The notes under the pieces: model-generated | What the model was told of the DNA's origin: nothing | What the model saw: only the letters and a program-made list of their open reading frames with translations | Database searches by the model: none | In this document: positions 25,587-38,325 of the stretch, piece by piece | How positions within the stretch are numbered: the stretch's first letter is position 1 | Layout of the letters: each line of letters starts with the position of its first letter | Source of the DNA: Lingula anatina | Lineage: Eukaryota; Brachiopoda; Lingulata; Lingulida; Lingulidae | NCBI RefSeq assembly: GCF_001039355.2 | Contig: NW_019775843.1 | Span: 12,096 to 76,095 of the forward strand | Length of the DNA stretch: 64,000 nt | Reading direction: 5' to 3' | Translations under genes and position numbers: made by a program

Positions 25587-25643
25587 ACCCATTTCGCCGA
25601 AATTATCATACACTGTACATTGATATTTTCTATATGTTCCAGC

Positions 25644-25782
25644 ATGGCCGCCCCAGTAGTAACGATACAGCCAGGAGGTTCCATCCAAATCCCTCAGAAC
25701 GTCCGGCCATGGTCTTCAGGACTTTGTGGATGCTTTGAGGACTGTGGCAGTTGTGAGTATTTGCACGGTTGTTGCTTTCTGT

Positions 25783-25825
<43 letters not shown>

Positions 25826-28394
25826 TTGAGAGTGGCCATGGGTAAACAGAACCCGGTGTTTTATGGTACTGACGGTTACCCTCCTCTTGTCATAGGGTCC
25901 ACGATTGAATTATAGGAGTCATGGTAGGGCTTGATGACTTTCTTTCTTTCTTTCTTTTTTTTTATTTATTTTTTTTTTGGGGGGGGGGGGTAGGAGGGGG
26001 TAGAAAAATAGGCAACCAGTGTTTTTCTATTGCTCCGTGATGCAATGCCTCACCCGGATATGAGGATATGATCAAAGGCAGGATCCACCAAACAAAAAAC
26101 GTTTTATAACGTAACCATAACGTTACCATGACGTTACCATGACGTTTTTGTTATATTTTAATGCCAAGGAATAGAAAATAAACGGTACATGCACCAAGCA
26201 CTTCATATAATGGGGTTCAATTTAACGTACTGAATTCCTTTATTGTGGAAATATATATACGTGATAAGTATATATATTGGAATGGTTTGCTCTCTGTTCA
26301 TAACAAACCTATGAAAATAATCAAATGACCTTCCTTTTCGTCACGAATTACAAAGCACCATACACAAAATTCGAGGTCAGTGATGAAGCAAGCGCTATCA
26401 TCCAATGCGTTTCATCACAGCGATGTTAATGATAGTATTATATCCATATCAAACATAATTGCCGTATACATATTCCTTAAATTTAGCAGTTCCAATATAA
26501 AAGTTTTTTTTTCTGTATTTACCAGAGAGAACGAAATTGGCTCATCATATAGTTATCATACATGTATAGCGATACACGTACCTATAGTATTTTACACTTC
26601 CAGTCTCTGCGTCACATCTTCAGTTATTCAAATTAGAAAACGTGCTGTTCTTGGTCAAAGCAAATGCTTTTTCCTGAATTTAATTTAAATTATTTGTAGG
26701 GAAAAATCGCAGCATTTTATACAGGAAATAATGCAGAATGCATTTGTCATCCTTGTCGCAGTTCTGTTGCTCTTGCAAGCGTGGTATTTGTCCTTATAGA
26801 CAAAGCAAAAGTTTTTTCCGAAATTAGACTAGGGCTCTTTCCATAAGATCGTTTGTACAGTCCCTTCCAATGCCAGTGCCAATCCGGTAGGATTCTAACT
26901 CTTTGGACAGTATGTATCAAAGTTATCTACTCTTGTACACAATTGTAAACTGTTCTGCACACTAAAGCATGTTTGAGGAAGGGATTATCATCTGGGCTCG
27001 GACGTGTAGTACTCTTGTGAGTTAAGTCAGTGTTTCTTCAAATGGTCCCAAAACGGCTGCACTAGCGATAAGAACCCTGTTTGCATTTTTCTAGAGCACA
27101 GGGAGCTATAATAGGGAAAGAACAAAAAGCTACATGTCTCTAAAATGGCACCAAAACAATTACAAGTTTCACACAGTTGCCCACTTGAACTAAAACAGTG
27201 GGACGGTTCGAGACCAAGGACTTTTATTATTTTACTCTGGTCTGTATTTTACTAGTACTAACGACTGTATATTTGTAGCCTATATTAAGTTGTCCAAGGG
27301 TGCCAAGGTGTCCAGCGAGGTCACTTTGTTTTGAGACCCCATTGGAGCCTGGATAAAAAAAGCTTCACAGGAAACACAATTTCTTGGTTTATGTGTTGGA
27401 GTCAGAGGAGAGACTACGAGGCTCTGAGCTAAAATTAATCAGATGGGATTAGGAAAGAGTCGGCTCAATCTTGATCCACCTAACTTGCATGTAAACACGT
27501 TCACTGTAAACACATTCAAACCCACGCACTGAAAATCCGACATTGAATCGTATTCTCTGTTGCGAATTAACAATTTTCGCACCAAAAATCAAGGTTGTCA
27601 TTTTTCCCTCATCAGGTATTTGCGCCATGTTCTGCCTGCCGTGCATGCTGTGTCAACTCGCCTCAAGGCTGAACGAGACTTGCTGCGTGCCTTACTGCTA
27701 TGGGCAGATGGGCGTGGCAGCCATGCGAGTCAAGCTGAGAACCATGTATGGGATACAGGTGGGTGATCGTTTGAAATCTAGAATACTTCAACTGACTTCA
27801 GAATCGACTTCTCAGGGGCGGATTTAGGCCGTCTTCTGGGTCTTCCGGAAGACGGTCAGATTTTTAAGTTTACATTGACGGGTATCTAATATTTTCTGTC
27901 GGAAGACGGTCAAAAATTGAGGACAAATTAACAAAGATAATTTGGAAGACTGTCAGAAAATATCTCTGGATCCGCCCTTGCTTCTGACGATGGAGGTACG
28001 GAATTAGACGAGTTTAGCTAACGGTGCCCTCTTGTTTATTGCCAGGATGAGGACAATTACAGTAAAATCATGTTTTCTTTACTTTGAGTATGGGTTATAG
28101 TGGTCGGGTTTAGAATTTAAGTGGGTTTTTCAATATAGAATTTTCTTCAAAGGCGGGGATGCATTTGAACATCTTTACAAATAATTGTCTGACTGTTTAA
28201 AATAATTCTATGACATTTTATCATGATATGTTCATCTTTACAGTCACATTTATTTCGCCACTACAGTTCTTATTTGGCGAAATTATTGCTCTCAATTCCA
28301 GGGTTCCATTTGTGGTGACATCTGCGCCACCTGTTGGTGTGGACCTTGCGTGGCTTGCCAAATGTCACGTGAGCTGGATGCAGTGGGCTTGTAA
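25644..28394 (+). CDS. PLAC8-domain protein, copy 1
   Basis: Three exons: 25644-25752, 27616-27758 and 28302-28394 (TAA), 114 residues, almost the length of vertebrate PLAC8. The start codon lies one base after an AG acceptor, implying a non-coding upstream exon. The PLAC8 signature is clear: a WSSGLCGCFEDCGSC segment near residues 23-37, a CxMFCLPCxxC core, NETCC, the MRVKLRTMYGIQGSICGD stretch, and a second CWCGPCVACQ core near the C-terminus. The family is small, Cys-rich and often membrane- or cortex-associated; molecular roles vary between lineages and none can be assigned here. It forms a tandem pair with the gene at 30916-32371, sharing all splice positions. Confidence 0.93.
25780..25827. 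repeat. (TTTA)n microsatellite
   Basis: TTTA tetranucleotide run just after the donor of PLAC8 copy 1 exon 1. Confidence 0.95.
27813..27980. mobile_element. short inverted-end element with flanking CTTCT repeats
   Basis: The left end CAGGGGCGGATTTAGG is inverse to the right end CTGGATCCGCCCTTG. CTTCT occurs immediately on both sides (27808-27812 and 27981-27985), a possible target-site duplication. The interior has GAAGACGGTCAGA and CGGAAGACGGTCAAA repeats. It sits in intron 2 of PLAC8 copy 1. Ends are hAT-like in appearance, but the superfamily is not proven. Confidence 0.7.
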
Positions 28395-30915
28395 GCAGAC
28401 GACAGCCAATGAAAACAGATTCAGCGAAACACCATCATTAAAATTTCAAACATTCCGACCAGTATCACGTTTGTTGATACCTAACGACATTCCAGAAATA
28501 TAACTGCAGCAGTGATTATGATAACGCTTACTGTGCTATTGATTTGATATGAACATTATATGATTTAATTTTTTTACCTGTATTTCCTCAAGAATTACTT
28601 AGATTTCTTAAAAACTGTTAGGACTAGAAATGATATATATTTTCAGTGAATTTCTATTTTCTATCTTCAAATGATTCAATACACAATTTAATTTTTACTG
28701 CTGTTTTTCATAGTATCATTTATTAATATGTTCAAACACGTCCGCATAGCCTGCGTCTAATTATTTACACCTACAGGTACCAGGGTGGTGAGTAAACCAA
28801 CTGACACGTAACCGGCCTTGCTTTAGTACGTGCACATCAAATGCGGTTTACCATTCGATATCAAAACAAGACTCTTTTTTAGTCACCTGACGCCTTTCTA
28901 TCAGTGGCACTTGTCTATATTTTGACAAAAGCGACAGAGCTGAGTCTAGACAATGCCTAGCAACGGGAACGTTTATATTGTTACGCGAATTTTTTTCTAT
29001 TAGGTTTCAATATGGTTCTTTAAAATAATCGTGGACCCAAGCCAACCGAAGTTTGGAAGAGAGATAAACAGGGGCTATTTACTGATAGTATATTTGATTA
29101 AAATTTGAGCAAGGCTTCAAGATTTTAATTGGTGAATTTGATCACATTTCCATTTGATGACTTAAAATGTGTGCCAATATCGGAGATGAAGACCAAGTCC
29201 TATATACATGTATATGTACAGCTACAAAGCAAAAGTAAAATGTATATGAGTATTCGGTTGGAAACATGATTTGAGGTTTGTTCAAATACGCATACAGAAT
29301 ATAGGTCGACTTTGTGAAAGGGCGAATGCGTTTTCAGCATAAGGGATAATAAGTAACATATTGTTATGTCACCAGAACTCATGACGCATGATAAGGGCTG
29401 TGTTTATATCTATATCAGTTGGGCGGTAGGCCCTACTAGTATCAAGGAGGTGTTGATATGGACGTACTGAAATATTACTAAAGCCCCACAGAAAACATGA
29501 AAAAAAAAAAAAAAAACGTGTATGATATAAGAAACTGTAGCCGAGATTTCCAATAGGAATACAAGCTAAAAAGTTTTCGATACAAAATTATGCATGATAC
29601 AGATTTGGATAGTTTGCACTTTAAATCACCAGGAGTTTTAAAAATTATGTAATAAGGCAGATATTACACAAAATGCGTGTTGTTGACGAGAGATTATCTT
29701 TTTGTGAAGTGATCGGAATTCCAATATATGAGGCTTACCTCGAACAGAAACGGCGAAATATGAGACCCGCAAAAACAGGTTTTGTTTTGGCTTGACGAAA
29801 GAGTAACCCTGATCAGTACGTGATTTCAGGACAGTGGTTCATGTATTGTTCACGCTGGGAGTTGTTTAGCCCGAGATGAGATAAGAAATTCGAATTGTGA
29901 CAGTTGCGACAAAACGCACTCATGGAACTCTGTAGCATCACTTACGCACATAACTATCAAATGTGTCTTTACAACACTTTCTGTTTTACCGAACACTTTG
30001 ATATAAGTTGGACATTTTGATCGTGACCGAGTCTGTATTAAGCATCGTCGTCCAAGTTCTACCGTGCTGTCCGAACTGGCCCCGGTTTTACAAAAAACAT
30101 TTCGAGCCAGTATACTGGGAAAAATGTAGGCCCCCTATCATTAATGTCAGGTCATAGGCAAACCTTTGAATGAACTTTTTATTTTAATCATATTTTTTTT
30201 TAATTTGCCGAACTGTCCTATCTTCAAAGAAACACACATTATCTAAAATGATTAGCATACTCGAGGTATCCTTCAGACGGGGAAAATGATTTATTCCCGC
30301 CTCTTCCCCACGTGCGCAATATCATGTGCACAAGCAAACGCACACACGATTTACACTTTCCCCAGCGTGTCACTTTAGGTGATAAGGATGCTCCGGCATA
30401 TCAACCTTCAAAAAATAGAACCTAAGGTGCATCCCATGTAATGTTGCACAAAGAAGATAAGAAAACTGAATCTGAAGTCAAAGACAAATATTTATCTTCC
30501 CAACGAAGAAACAGGACGTAGGGAAGCAGTGTGTAGTCAACGGAAAGGAAGCACAGCCAGACCAACAAATGAACAGGTGGTTTTTCACACATTTTCATCG
30601 TCTTCGTGTGTGTATTGTTTGTAAGACTTTGCTCTTACATAAGTAACAGTTTTTTATAAGTAAGGAGAACTTTGGTCTATTTTTGCCAATGTACGTTGCG
30701 TTTTCCAGAGTGATGGCATTACATACTTTATATGACTGAATGGTTTTATAAAGCATCGAAATTCGTTGTTATTCCGGCTGAAATCAGTGCAGAGCTCATT
30801 TTCGACTGACTAAAGTACGAAATCTTTAACTCAACTTAAATACGATATTCATAGCAAGTGATTTATATGAGAAATATTTCAAGTCAAGTTTTATTTAACA
30901 CTTATGTTTTCCAGC
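28395..30915. other. intergenic region between the two PLAC8 genes
   Basis: AT-rich, with a poly-A tract near 29500. No gene, clear repeat family or RNA gene is recognised. It should contain the promoter and non-coding first exon of PLAC8 copy 2, which I could not locate. Confidence 0.5.
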
Positions 30916-32007
30916 ATGGAAGCCCCCGCGACCGTAGTAATGATTCAGCGAGAAGAACCTGTCCAGATCCCTCAGAATGTCCGGCCATGGTCTTCAGGAC
31001 TCTGCGGATGCTTTGAGGACTGCGGTAGCTGTGAGTATTGGTTTATAGATGGTATTAAGTTGAAAAGGGTATTTAATTCAACACTGAATAAGTAGTGACT
31101 AACTGAAATATTATATTATTGATTAAAAAAGAAAACTTTGGCTATTTTTAATTTTTCAAAGTCCAGTATCTTCAATTATAAGAAGGAATAAATATAATAA
31201 TTAGCGCCACTGAGTGACAGTTCTGAATATATAAAAATCAGGATGATGACCAGAATTAAAGGATACGCTCAAATAATCCGATCATTTATGAAAAAATACA
31301 ATCTATTTATGGATTGAAAATTCATTTAATATCTTAATCATTCTTATTAATATGCATCTTACTCTCCTTATGTTTTTAAGCTGTGAAGTTTATTGAACAT
31401 TTTGTGCATTTTAGACTCTAAACAAATATATATTTTCACACACTTATGGATTAAACACAAGGAGGGCCACGGAAGCATGGAAAGAATCCACATCCTCTAT
31501 TAACCCCTCCCACTAAAGATCCCCTCGCGGCGACATAGACAACCTGCGAGAAAACGAGCATTCAGTTCTTTTTTCAACACTGTGATGAATATAATTGGTT
31601 GTAATGTTAATTTCAGTCACTCTCTTACATTTGTCTTAGGTATCTGGGCGACGTTTTGTATAATGAGTTTGTTATGCACTCTTGCTGCTCGTTTACGCGA
31701 GACTTGCTGCATACCGTATTTCTATGGTCAGATGGGCGTGGCAATGCTGAGGCTCAAACTGAGGACCATGTATGGAATCCAGGTACGCCTTCGTCTCATT
31801 CGGAAAGCCTCGGGTGATACCGCGTCTTTTCCGGTAAAGCTACGGAATTATCCGATGCTTGCCGATTGGTGTTCTCCCGCTTTTAGTCAAGTAAAGCTGG
31901 CACAGGCATAAATCGCAGGAGACTACTTCCCAATGTTTAGTGGTATTTGAGTATGTACAGCTGTGTATCTGTGTGATAGTAATGGGTTTTGAGGAATTAT
32001 TATTTTT

Positions 32008-32047
<40 letters not shown>

Positions 32048-32371
32048 GGGGACAGAGGAAAACAGTATTATATCTACGTTTTCTCTATAAGCATTCTTTA
32101 AAAATCGATGCGCCGTAAATGTTTTGTGGGACATACTATGCTGATTGCGAATGCAAAGCAATTAAGCAAAACAAAAAAAGAAGGTCCCTTTTGCTGAAAA
32201 GTCCATCTTGTACATTGATATAAGATAGTATAACGACGGAATTTCTCTGTAAAATAAAAGTTTGTAAATATTTTTTAGGGGTCCATCTGTGGCGATATCT
32301 GCGCCACCACTTGGTGCCTGCCATGTGTCGCCTGCCAAATGTCACGTGAGCTGGACACATTGGGTGTGTAG
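30916..32371 (+). CDS. PLAC8-domain protein, copy 2
   Basis: Three exons: 30916-31030, 31640-31782 and 32279-32371 (TAG), 116 residues. Splice phases equal copy 1 (phase 1, then phase 0), and the start codon again follows an AG acceptor by one base. The exon 1 segment WSSGLCGCFEDCGSC is unchanged, and RTMYGIQGSICGDICAT is kept. The first core is altered: copy 1 has CLPCMLC where copy 2 has CIMSLLC, removing the Pro and one Cys. In the second core copy 1 CWCGPC reads TWCLPC. The N-terminus is two residues longer. The exon coding pattern looks intact and under constraint, so I read it as a diverged functional paralogue. Confidence 0.92.
32012..32043. repeat. (GA)n microsatellite
   Basis: GA run in intron 2 of PLAC8 copy 2. 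Confidence 0.95.
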
Positions 32372-33084
32372 AGCAGACGACATCAACGAATCGCTCCATT
32401 CAGTTTCAAGTATAAATGGTGGACTCCTGAGTGGAATTTAGCAAAAACAAAAAAAAAAAATGTCAGAATATGACGAAATATGAATGAAAAGGAGAGTTTC
32501 TCTCCTCCTGTATTTTGTAATTGCATAACCACGCTATGCTTCCTGACAGCGGCATATATATTAACATTTGAACGGAGGGGGTTTTAGATAAACTGATATA
32601 TATTTCCCAGCTGGATCTCCTGAGCTATCTAGAACACAGAGATACCAGTCGGACAAGTTTCTGTGATACTGTATCAAAGTAAACTCACTGTTATCTTTTT
32701 CCATTGGCAACACAGTCATAACACAGCCAAGACAAGAGTCGCTCTCTTCTCCGCTGGTGTGATTTTTATCCCATTCCTATATATAGACATGGTCTTTGAA
32801 TAGTGAGGTAAAGATGATTGATTAAACGACTAATACAAAGTTAATTTTCTAGTAAAATCATGGCATTTGCCATGACCCAATTGCCTTCGTTTCCCTTCGA
32901 GGAAGCCATGTAAAGCAACAAGAAGAACATACCTTGAATTAAAAAGTTTCTTCCATAAAAGCAGTATTTATTGCGTAGCTAGGTCTTAGAGGGCCGTCTG
33001 AGAACTACAGGTTTAGCACGGAGGTTGAGTCACGACGTTTAGGACTTNGGGGTGCAAGGCCCCCCCCCCCCCCCCCCCCCCCTT

Positions 33085-33267
33085 GGCGTGGAGTGCGGGG
33101 CCCCACAGCTCAGAAAAATTATTTTTTTAGAGGGCGAAAGGTGCCATTTGGTTCTATGATTCAGCTAGCCAAAATTCTAATTTCAAGAGGGCACAATTCG
33201 TGTGATTTTATTTTCAGGAATCGAAGGGGGGGTCAAGACCCCCTAACCCACCAAAAATCCGCCACTG
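33085..33267 (-). mobile_element. CAGTGGCGGA-family element, minus orientation, partial
   Basis: The end CCGCCACTG at 33267 and the internal TTCTAATTTCAAGAGGG match, in reverse complement, the elements at 42099 and 49040. The other end is lost in a poly-C run next to the ambiguous base at 33048. Confidence 0.7.
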
Positions 33268-33920
33268 GGTTTCATGGACATTTTAGAAGGTTTGCATGAT
33301 AAGATCACATTAAATTTGAAAAAAAAATTATTAAAATAAATAGATATAATGTCAAAAAATAATGATTAAAATGAAGAATAAGACAGCTACTATGAAACTC
33401 ACGGTAAGAGACGAACGCGACATGGGTCGTGTCAATCTCGCATCTACGTATGCAGTTCAGTAAGTGGCGAAACAGACTCAACCATGTCATTTTCGGGTCT
33501 CAAAGCTCTGTAGTAAAAGACGAACGCAGCATAGGCCTTGTCAATTCCGCTGCTATAGGGCTTACTAACATACGAAATAGACACGGTGCATGTCGTTTTC
33601 GCATGTAAAGGGGCGTCCAAAAGACGCACGCGTAGGCTCCTATGGACCATGTTACATTTATCCCAAAGGTGATGAAAGATTATTTACCACCTTTATGTAT
33701 TTGGATGCGATAACCTAACCGACCCGGCTGGTATGGCAGGCCTTTTTTCACGTATAAATGTACCGGTTCACTTTGACAACTCGATGTGGCCGTCGTTAAA
33801 TGACAACGGATTAGGCTACTCTGGTGATAGCAGAGCGGCTTCCCAGTGGCTACCATCTGATATCAGGGCTCCATTAAAATACTGTACAAAATCACACGCT
33901 TTCAACATTTTTATAAGACT

Positions 33921-34117
33921 GGGTTCCCACAGATTTAGATCGATCCATCTGGATCGACCTAACTCCCTTGGGTTCACGCTAAATTGCTGTCAGCTTCAGT
34001 TTATTACCCCCTTACAGCTTTTAGTAGGCGGGACAGGCATTTAAGCCGATTAAGCTGACAGCAATCTAGTGAGACTCCCCAGGTGGATAGATCGATCTAA
34101 ATATCTGTGGGAATGGC
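33921..34117. mobile_element. inverted-repeat element, tandem copy 1
   Basis: The left end GGGTTCCCACAGATTTAGAT is inverse to the right end ATCTGTGGGAATGGCC. TTAGATCGAT/ATCGATCTAA and GCTGTCAGC/GCTGACAGC motifs are also inverted inside. Non-coding, about 200 bp. Confidence 0.75.
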
Positions 34118-34120
34118 CTC

Positions 34121-34339
34121 TAACACCCCATTTCCATAGATTAGATCGACCTACTTTAGATCGACCTAACTCCCTGGGGGTTCACGCTAAATAGCTGTCA
34201 GCCGGGCGGACACGAAAGTTAATTACCCCCTTACAGCTTGTAGTAGGCGGGACGGACATTTAAGTCGGATTATCTGAAAGTAATCTAGTGAGACTCCCCG
34301 CGGGGATAGATCGATCTAAAATCTATGGGAATAGAGCCT
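34121..34339. mobile_element. inverted-repeat element, tandem copy 2
   Basis: Same family as 33921-34117: the left end CCCCATTTCCATAGATTAGA is inverse to AAATCTATGGGAATAGAG. The interior AACTCCCTGGGGGTTCACGC closely matches copy 1. The two copies lie head to tail with almost no spacer. Confidence 0.75.
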
Positions 34340-34998
34340 AAGAGACTACTATAGCGCCCCCTGTGGTCAGATAGTACCCAGGGGTAATATACCCGGAGGT
34401 TCCCCCTCTATTACACCTTGGAGCGCACTCATACGCCATCAGGAGCGACAAACGGTGTGACTACTGCCTGAATTGAAATTGAACGTCCATTCCTTTTTTG
34501 CGTAGAGGAATGCTTGAAACTCTTCGACCGGCTCTGTCAGTGTGAAGTGGTGCTATTTGAACCCTATGTCCCCATGCCATCTCCGTGTAGAGGGTCCTGT
34601 CTCAACAGTGTGCTAGGGACCTACTCATAAGGAGTGACACAGACGAATGTAACTCCACAATCATCCCTATGATAAAATACAGTCAAATGACGTAGACTTC
34701 CTCGTTTGACAGACTGGTTTTTATTCACAACAGACCCAAACAGAATCCTCATGGGCATTAATACCGTGTCGTTAACTATTTCTAATATGTACCTACACGC
34801 AAAATGGGCAAATGGCGATTTATATCTTAAACGGCCTGCTAAAGGAAGTAACTCCTCTGTGTCGGATTTTCTTAATTAAATTCTGCGCGCTACTTGTGTG
34901 CTAAAAGTGTCTAGGAAGTGGAACGCGCATTTGGTTTTACGTTTAGGTACATTCCGTTCTGTCCATGCATCCATCACCTGTATACACATCGATTCATT

Positions 34999-35090
34999 GG
35001 TTGATAGATTCATTCATTCATCCATCCATCCATCCATTCATTCATCCATTCATTCATTCATTCATTCATTCATTCATTTATTCATTCATT
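34999..35090. repeat. (CATT/CATC)n tract
   Basis: Interrupted CATT and CATC tetranucleotide repeats over about 90 bp. Confidence 0.9.
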
Positions 35091-36477
35091 AATAAATGTC
35101 AACAAACATACATAAATGCAAGCTTGTGCTTTTTTAATCATTAATGAGACTGAAGATTAGGAGACACTACGCTAACCATAGCCTTCTGACGCTCAGTCCT
35201 CGGCAGTAAAAAAATATCCAAGGAAAAAAACTGTTGTGCCGGGGATAGAATCTCCATGCATGAAGCGCAACAAAAACCTTTCTTTTGTGAGGGCGGAGGG
35301 ATGACACAATCACAAACTGCCTACATGTAGTATTTTATGGCTTAAATCGTTAGCAAGTATTTTCCTCCTAGAAAAGAAAAGAAAGCAGGTGATTTCGGTA
35401 AGGATGAAAGTTAAGCCGTAGATGAGGTTTCTTAGTTTTAAACAGCAGCAGGAGTTGACTGCTCAGCGTGACTTCCCCCTACCACTTATTATACACATAC
35501 ATGTATTGTAATAGTAACCTGACCCGGAAAAGGACAACAAGAAAATCATCGGACATTGCACAAGGTATCAGTCACAAACATAGAGAACAACAAAGCGAGT
35601 GTTCCAATGAACATAATGGAAATTAAAGTGGAGGTGAGGTCATTTAGTGGACCCACACTTCCTCTTAAGACGGTCATGGAGGGAGACAGCATCTTGATTG
35701 TACTTAACAATTATAGTTTAGAGGGATTCCAAAATTCATTGTTCTTAGAAGAGGTAGCCTTTTTGTGTATTATATTTCAGAAGAATATGATCGCATATAT
35801 AATGAAATAAAAATCTAATGTCAAAAATGTGTGCTAACCGCGTTGATACAAAGATATGTCAGAGTTTTGTTGAATTGTAGCAATAAAAATTAATTGGTTT
35901 CGCATTTCAATTTAAGATGTTTAGATCCACGTACATTTTAGAAATATAAATGCATAAGTGAAAAGTAAAGTCAGTGAAAAAAAAATTTCAAAAAATTGTC
36001 GTCTCTTTCAAAAATAAGGATCCCAGTTTCCTAAAACATACAGTGCTGTGACTTCTTTGGTGTATCTTTTATCTGACTAATATTTCTCCTTAAATTTGCA
36101 AAAAAAAAAAAAAAAAAAAAAAAAATGCAAAGGACTTCTTGCATGTTTTGCTAAATATCCCGCCCCTTTGCTGCATAGTTCAGTTATTTATTTTTTTAAA
36201 TTTTAATATGATAACCGTTATGCTAGAACCATATCTCAGGGTATCCTCTGTGTTTTGCGATTTGTCTCCTGGTTGCGGGTTGAGGGAAAATCTCTCGTTT
36301 ATCACCGTCGGATTAATTAAGATCGTCATCAAAATGTTAATGGCCTCGGTTATCTATTCCATCTCATTACCCAGTACAGCGTGACGCAGGAGAAATAGCC
36401 ACTCGCAGTCGCTGATGAATCTTTGAGATATTGCAGTGGATTGTTTCTTGCGGTTGGTCATCTTGACCGGAGCGTCG

Positions 36478-36485
36478 TATAAATA
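36478..36485 (+). promoter_or_regulatory. TATA box, copy 1
   Basis: TATAAATA, with a short untranslated first exon downstream ending at the GTGAGT donor after 36557. It is conserved in copy 2 at 43390. A first exon from roughly 36508 to 36557 is inferred. Confidence 0.7.
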
Positions 36486-36655
36486 CTGACCGCTCGCCGT
36501 TGGAGGTACATTCTCTACTTTCAGCAGAGCCGACACATTGTACGCTGACCTAATAGGGTGAGTAACAGCTGAATTTCATTTATAATATAGTCAGGTATCT
36601 GAAAAGTCTTTACTGTAAGTCATACCTGTGATCTATACTTAAAAAAAACTGCTTT

Positions 36656-36798
36656 CAGAACAGCGGACCAACTAGTCCACGGGCCAAATGCGGCAACCGA
36701 CGAAAAAGCTTGCCGTCTAATTCGCTAATAGACAATGAATAGATTCCCCCTGGGGAAGTTTTTATTTAACCCGTGGACTAGTTAGTCCGCTGTTCTGA
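36656..36798. mobile_element. hairpin MITE in intron 1, copy 1
   Basis: CAGAACAGCGGACCAACTAG at the left is inverse to CTAGTTAGTCCGCTGTTCTG at the right, around about 90 bp of non-coding sequence. Confidence 0.75.
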
Positions 36799-38325
36799 AT
36801 GTGTGAATGCGGCCAAAGTCACCGTTACAATAGAAAGTATTTTATTTAGAATTAACTAAACGCACGCAAATTTCATTGGTTTAGCCTTGGTAACATGAGA
36901 CTGGCAAAGTTACATACAAATTAGATACAGTTGATAACTGAACAAAGTTTTTCTTGATATTTATTCTAAATTATTCACAGGTATCACCTCTAGTTTCGTA
37001 TGATAGTAAAATTGGCATCTTATAGGTTCGGCCAAACTTGAAGGTTTCTATTACGAGAGTGCGATTCTTGACGGAAAGTTAAAAACAAGAAATTCTTAAA
37101 GTTTAACAAACATATAATTATTTCTTCATACATTTAAAATAAAAATTGCAATATGAAATAGATTTTGAATATAGAAACGCTATGGATCTTCTAAATGTCA
37201 GTAACATAGCTTCTTTATCTTTTTATTCCCTATTTATAGTATTCTGTAAATGATTTAGACCCACCATCTAATGATTTATGGAGTATGATCTGTGGTGTAT
37301 TGAAATGTTGTATTCAAATGGTGCCATTCTCTCCTTGCCGTGAACTTTAAGCTACATGTATGCGACATGTACCTTCGTGTGTTTTTGATCCAATCTCTAG
37401 ATCTACCACGAAAAAGCGAGCGTTAAGTTTACATGGAAACAACCCCCCTCTCACTCCCCGAACACTGCTTCCGTCATGCTTTAACTAATACGGTGGAATT
37501 GAAAATTAGATAAATCTATTTTTTATTTTTTTATTTATAATTTTAAAGTTTTTGTCCTGCTTTCTATACCCTATACCCCTACCCCGTTCTCTGAACCCCC
37601 TTGACCACAGAGTAGTCTTACAAAAAGAAGTTTATATTATTTTTTTGGCAGTCAGTTTACAATTCTAGGATCCATCCCTAGGAAAACCAAAATTAACAGC
37701 AAAAATGTAGTGTGGGGGAGGAGGGGGGGGGGTGTTCTCGAACTAATTATATAATCCTCTTAAAATTAAACCACTTATAATGACTATAATTTGAAATGAA
37801 TATTAATGCATAGATTTCTGATGTTTTATCGCTTACTGGGACGAAGTACATACCTGTTGAATATGGATGAACTTTTTAATATATGGATGACGAAAGAGTA
37901 ATTACCATGACAAAGGGTGACATATTATAGATATGGGATGCCTTGTGATTAAACGCCGTTTAATCCGTCTGCATCCGTGAACTCATAGTAAACAAATCGT
38001 TCGTTGGGAGGTCCATTCCGGTTCTCGGTGTATAAGATTTTTTAAGTGAATTTGATTTTTAAACAATTTAGTTTTTTATTTGGATATGGATCTAAGAATC
38101 ATTTGAATGGTGATTTACTAAAACATGATATAATGATATATATGAATATTAGATTTTTAAAAAATCACAACAAGAAATAAGCCGTAGGGAAATAGGATAG
38201 AATACTAGTATTTCATACTTAAAATGATATTGAAAACACCGAATAGTTATTTCATAACTTCTATTATTATTATTATTTTTATTTATTCATTTATCTTTTT
38301 TTTTTTTGTATTTTACAGAGTCAAC

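Larger units (their letters stand above)
21407..25643. other. intergenic region between gene B and the PLAC8 pair
   Basis: The first 800 bp match the 3' flank of gene A in places. AATAAA at 22723 is a candidate poly(A) site for gene B. A poly-C run (about 23336-23347) and a (TAA)n/(GTT)n tract (24614-24660) follow. No gene is recognised; any 5' UTR exon of the first PLAC8 gene must lie here but could not be placed. Confidence 0.55.
32372..36477. other. gene-poor region rich in short transposon remnants
   Basis: It contains a CAGTGGCGGA-family element (33085-33267), two adjacent inverted-repeat elements (33921-34339), a CATT-type repeat tract (34999-35090), a poly-C run with an ambiguous base at 33048, and a poly-A run near 36101-36124. 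I see no protein gene. Confidence 0.6.
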
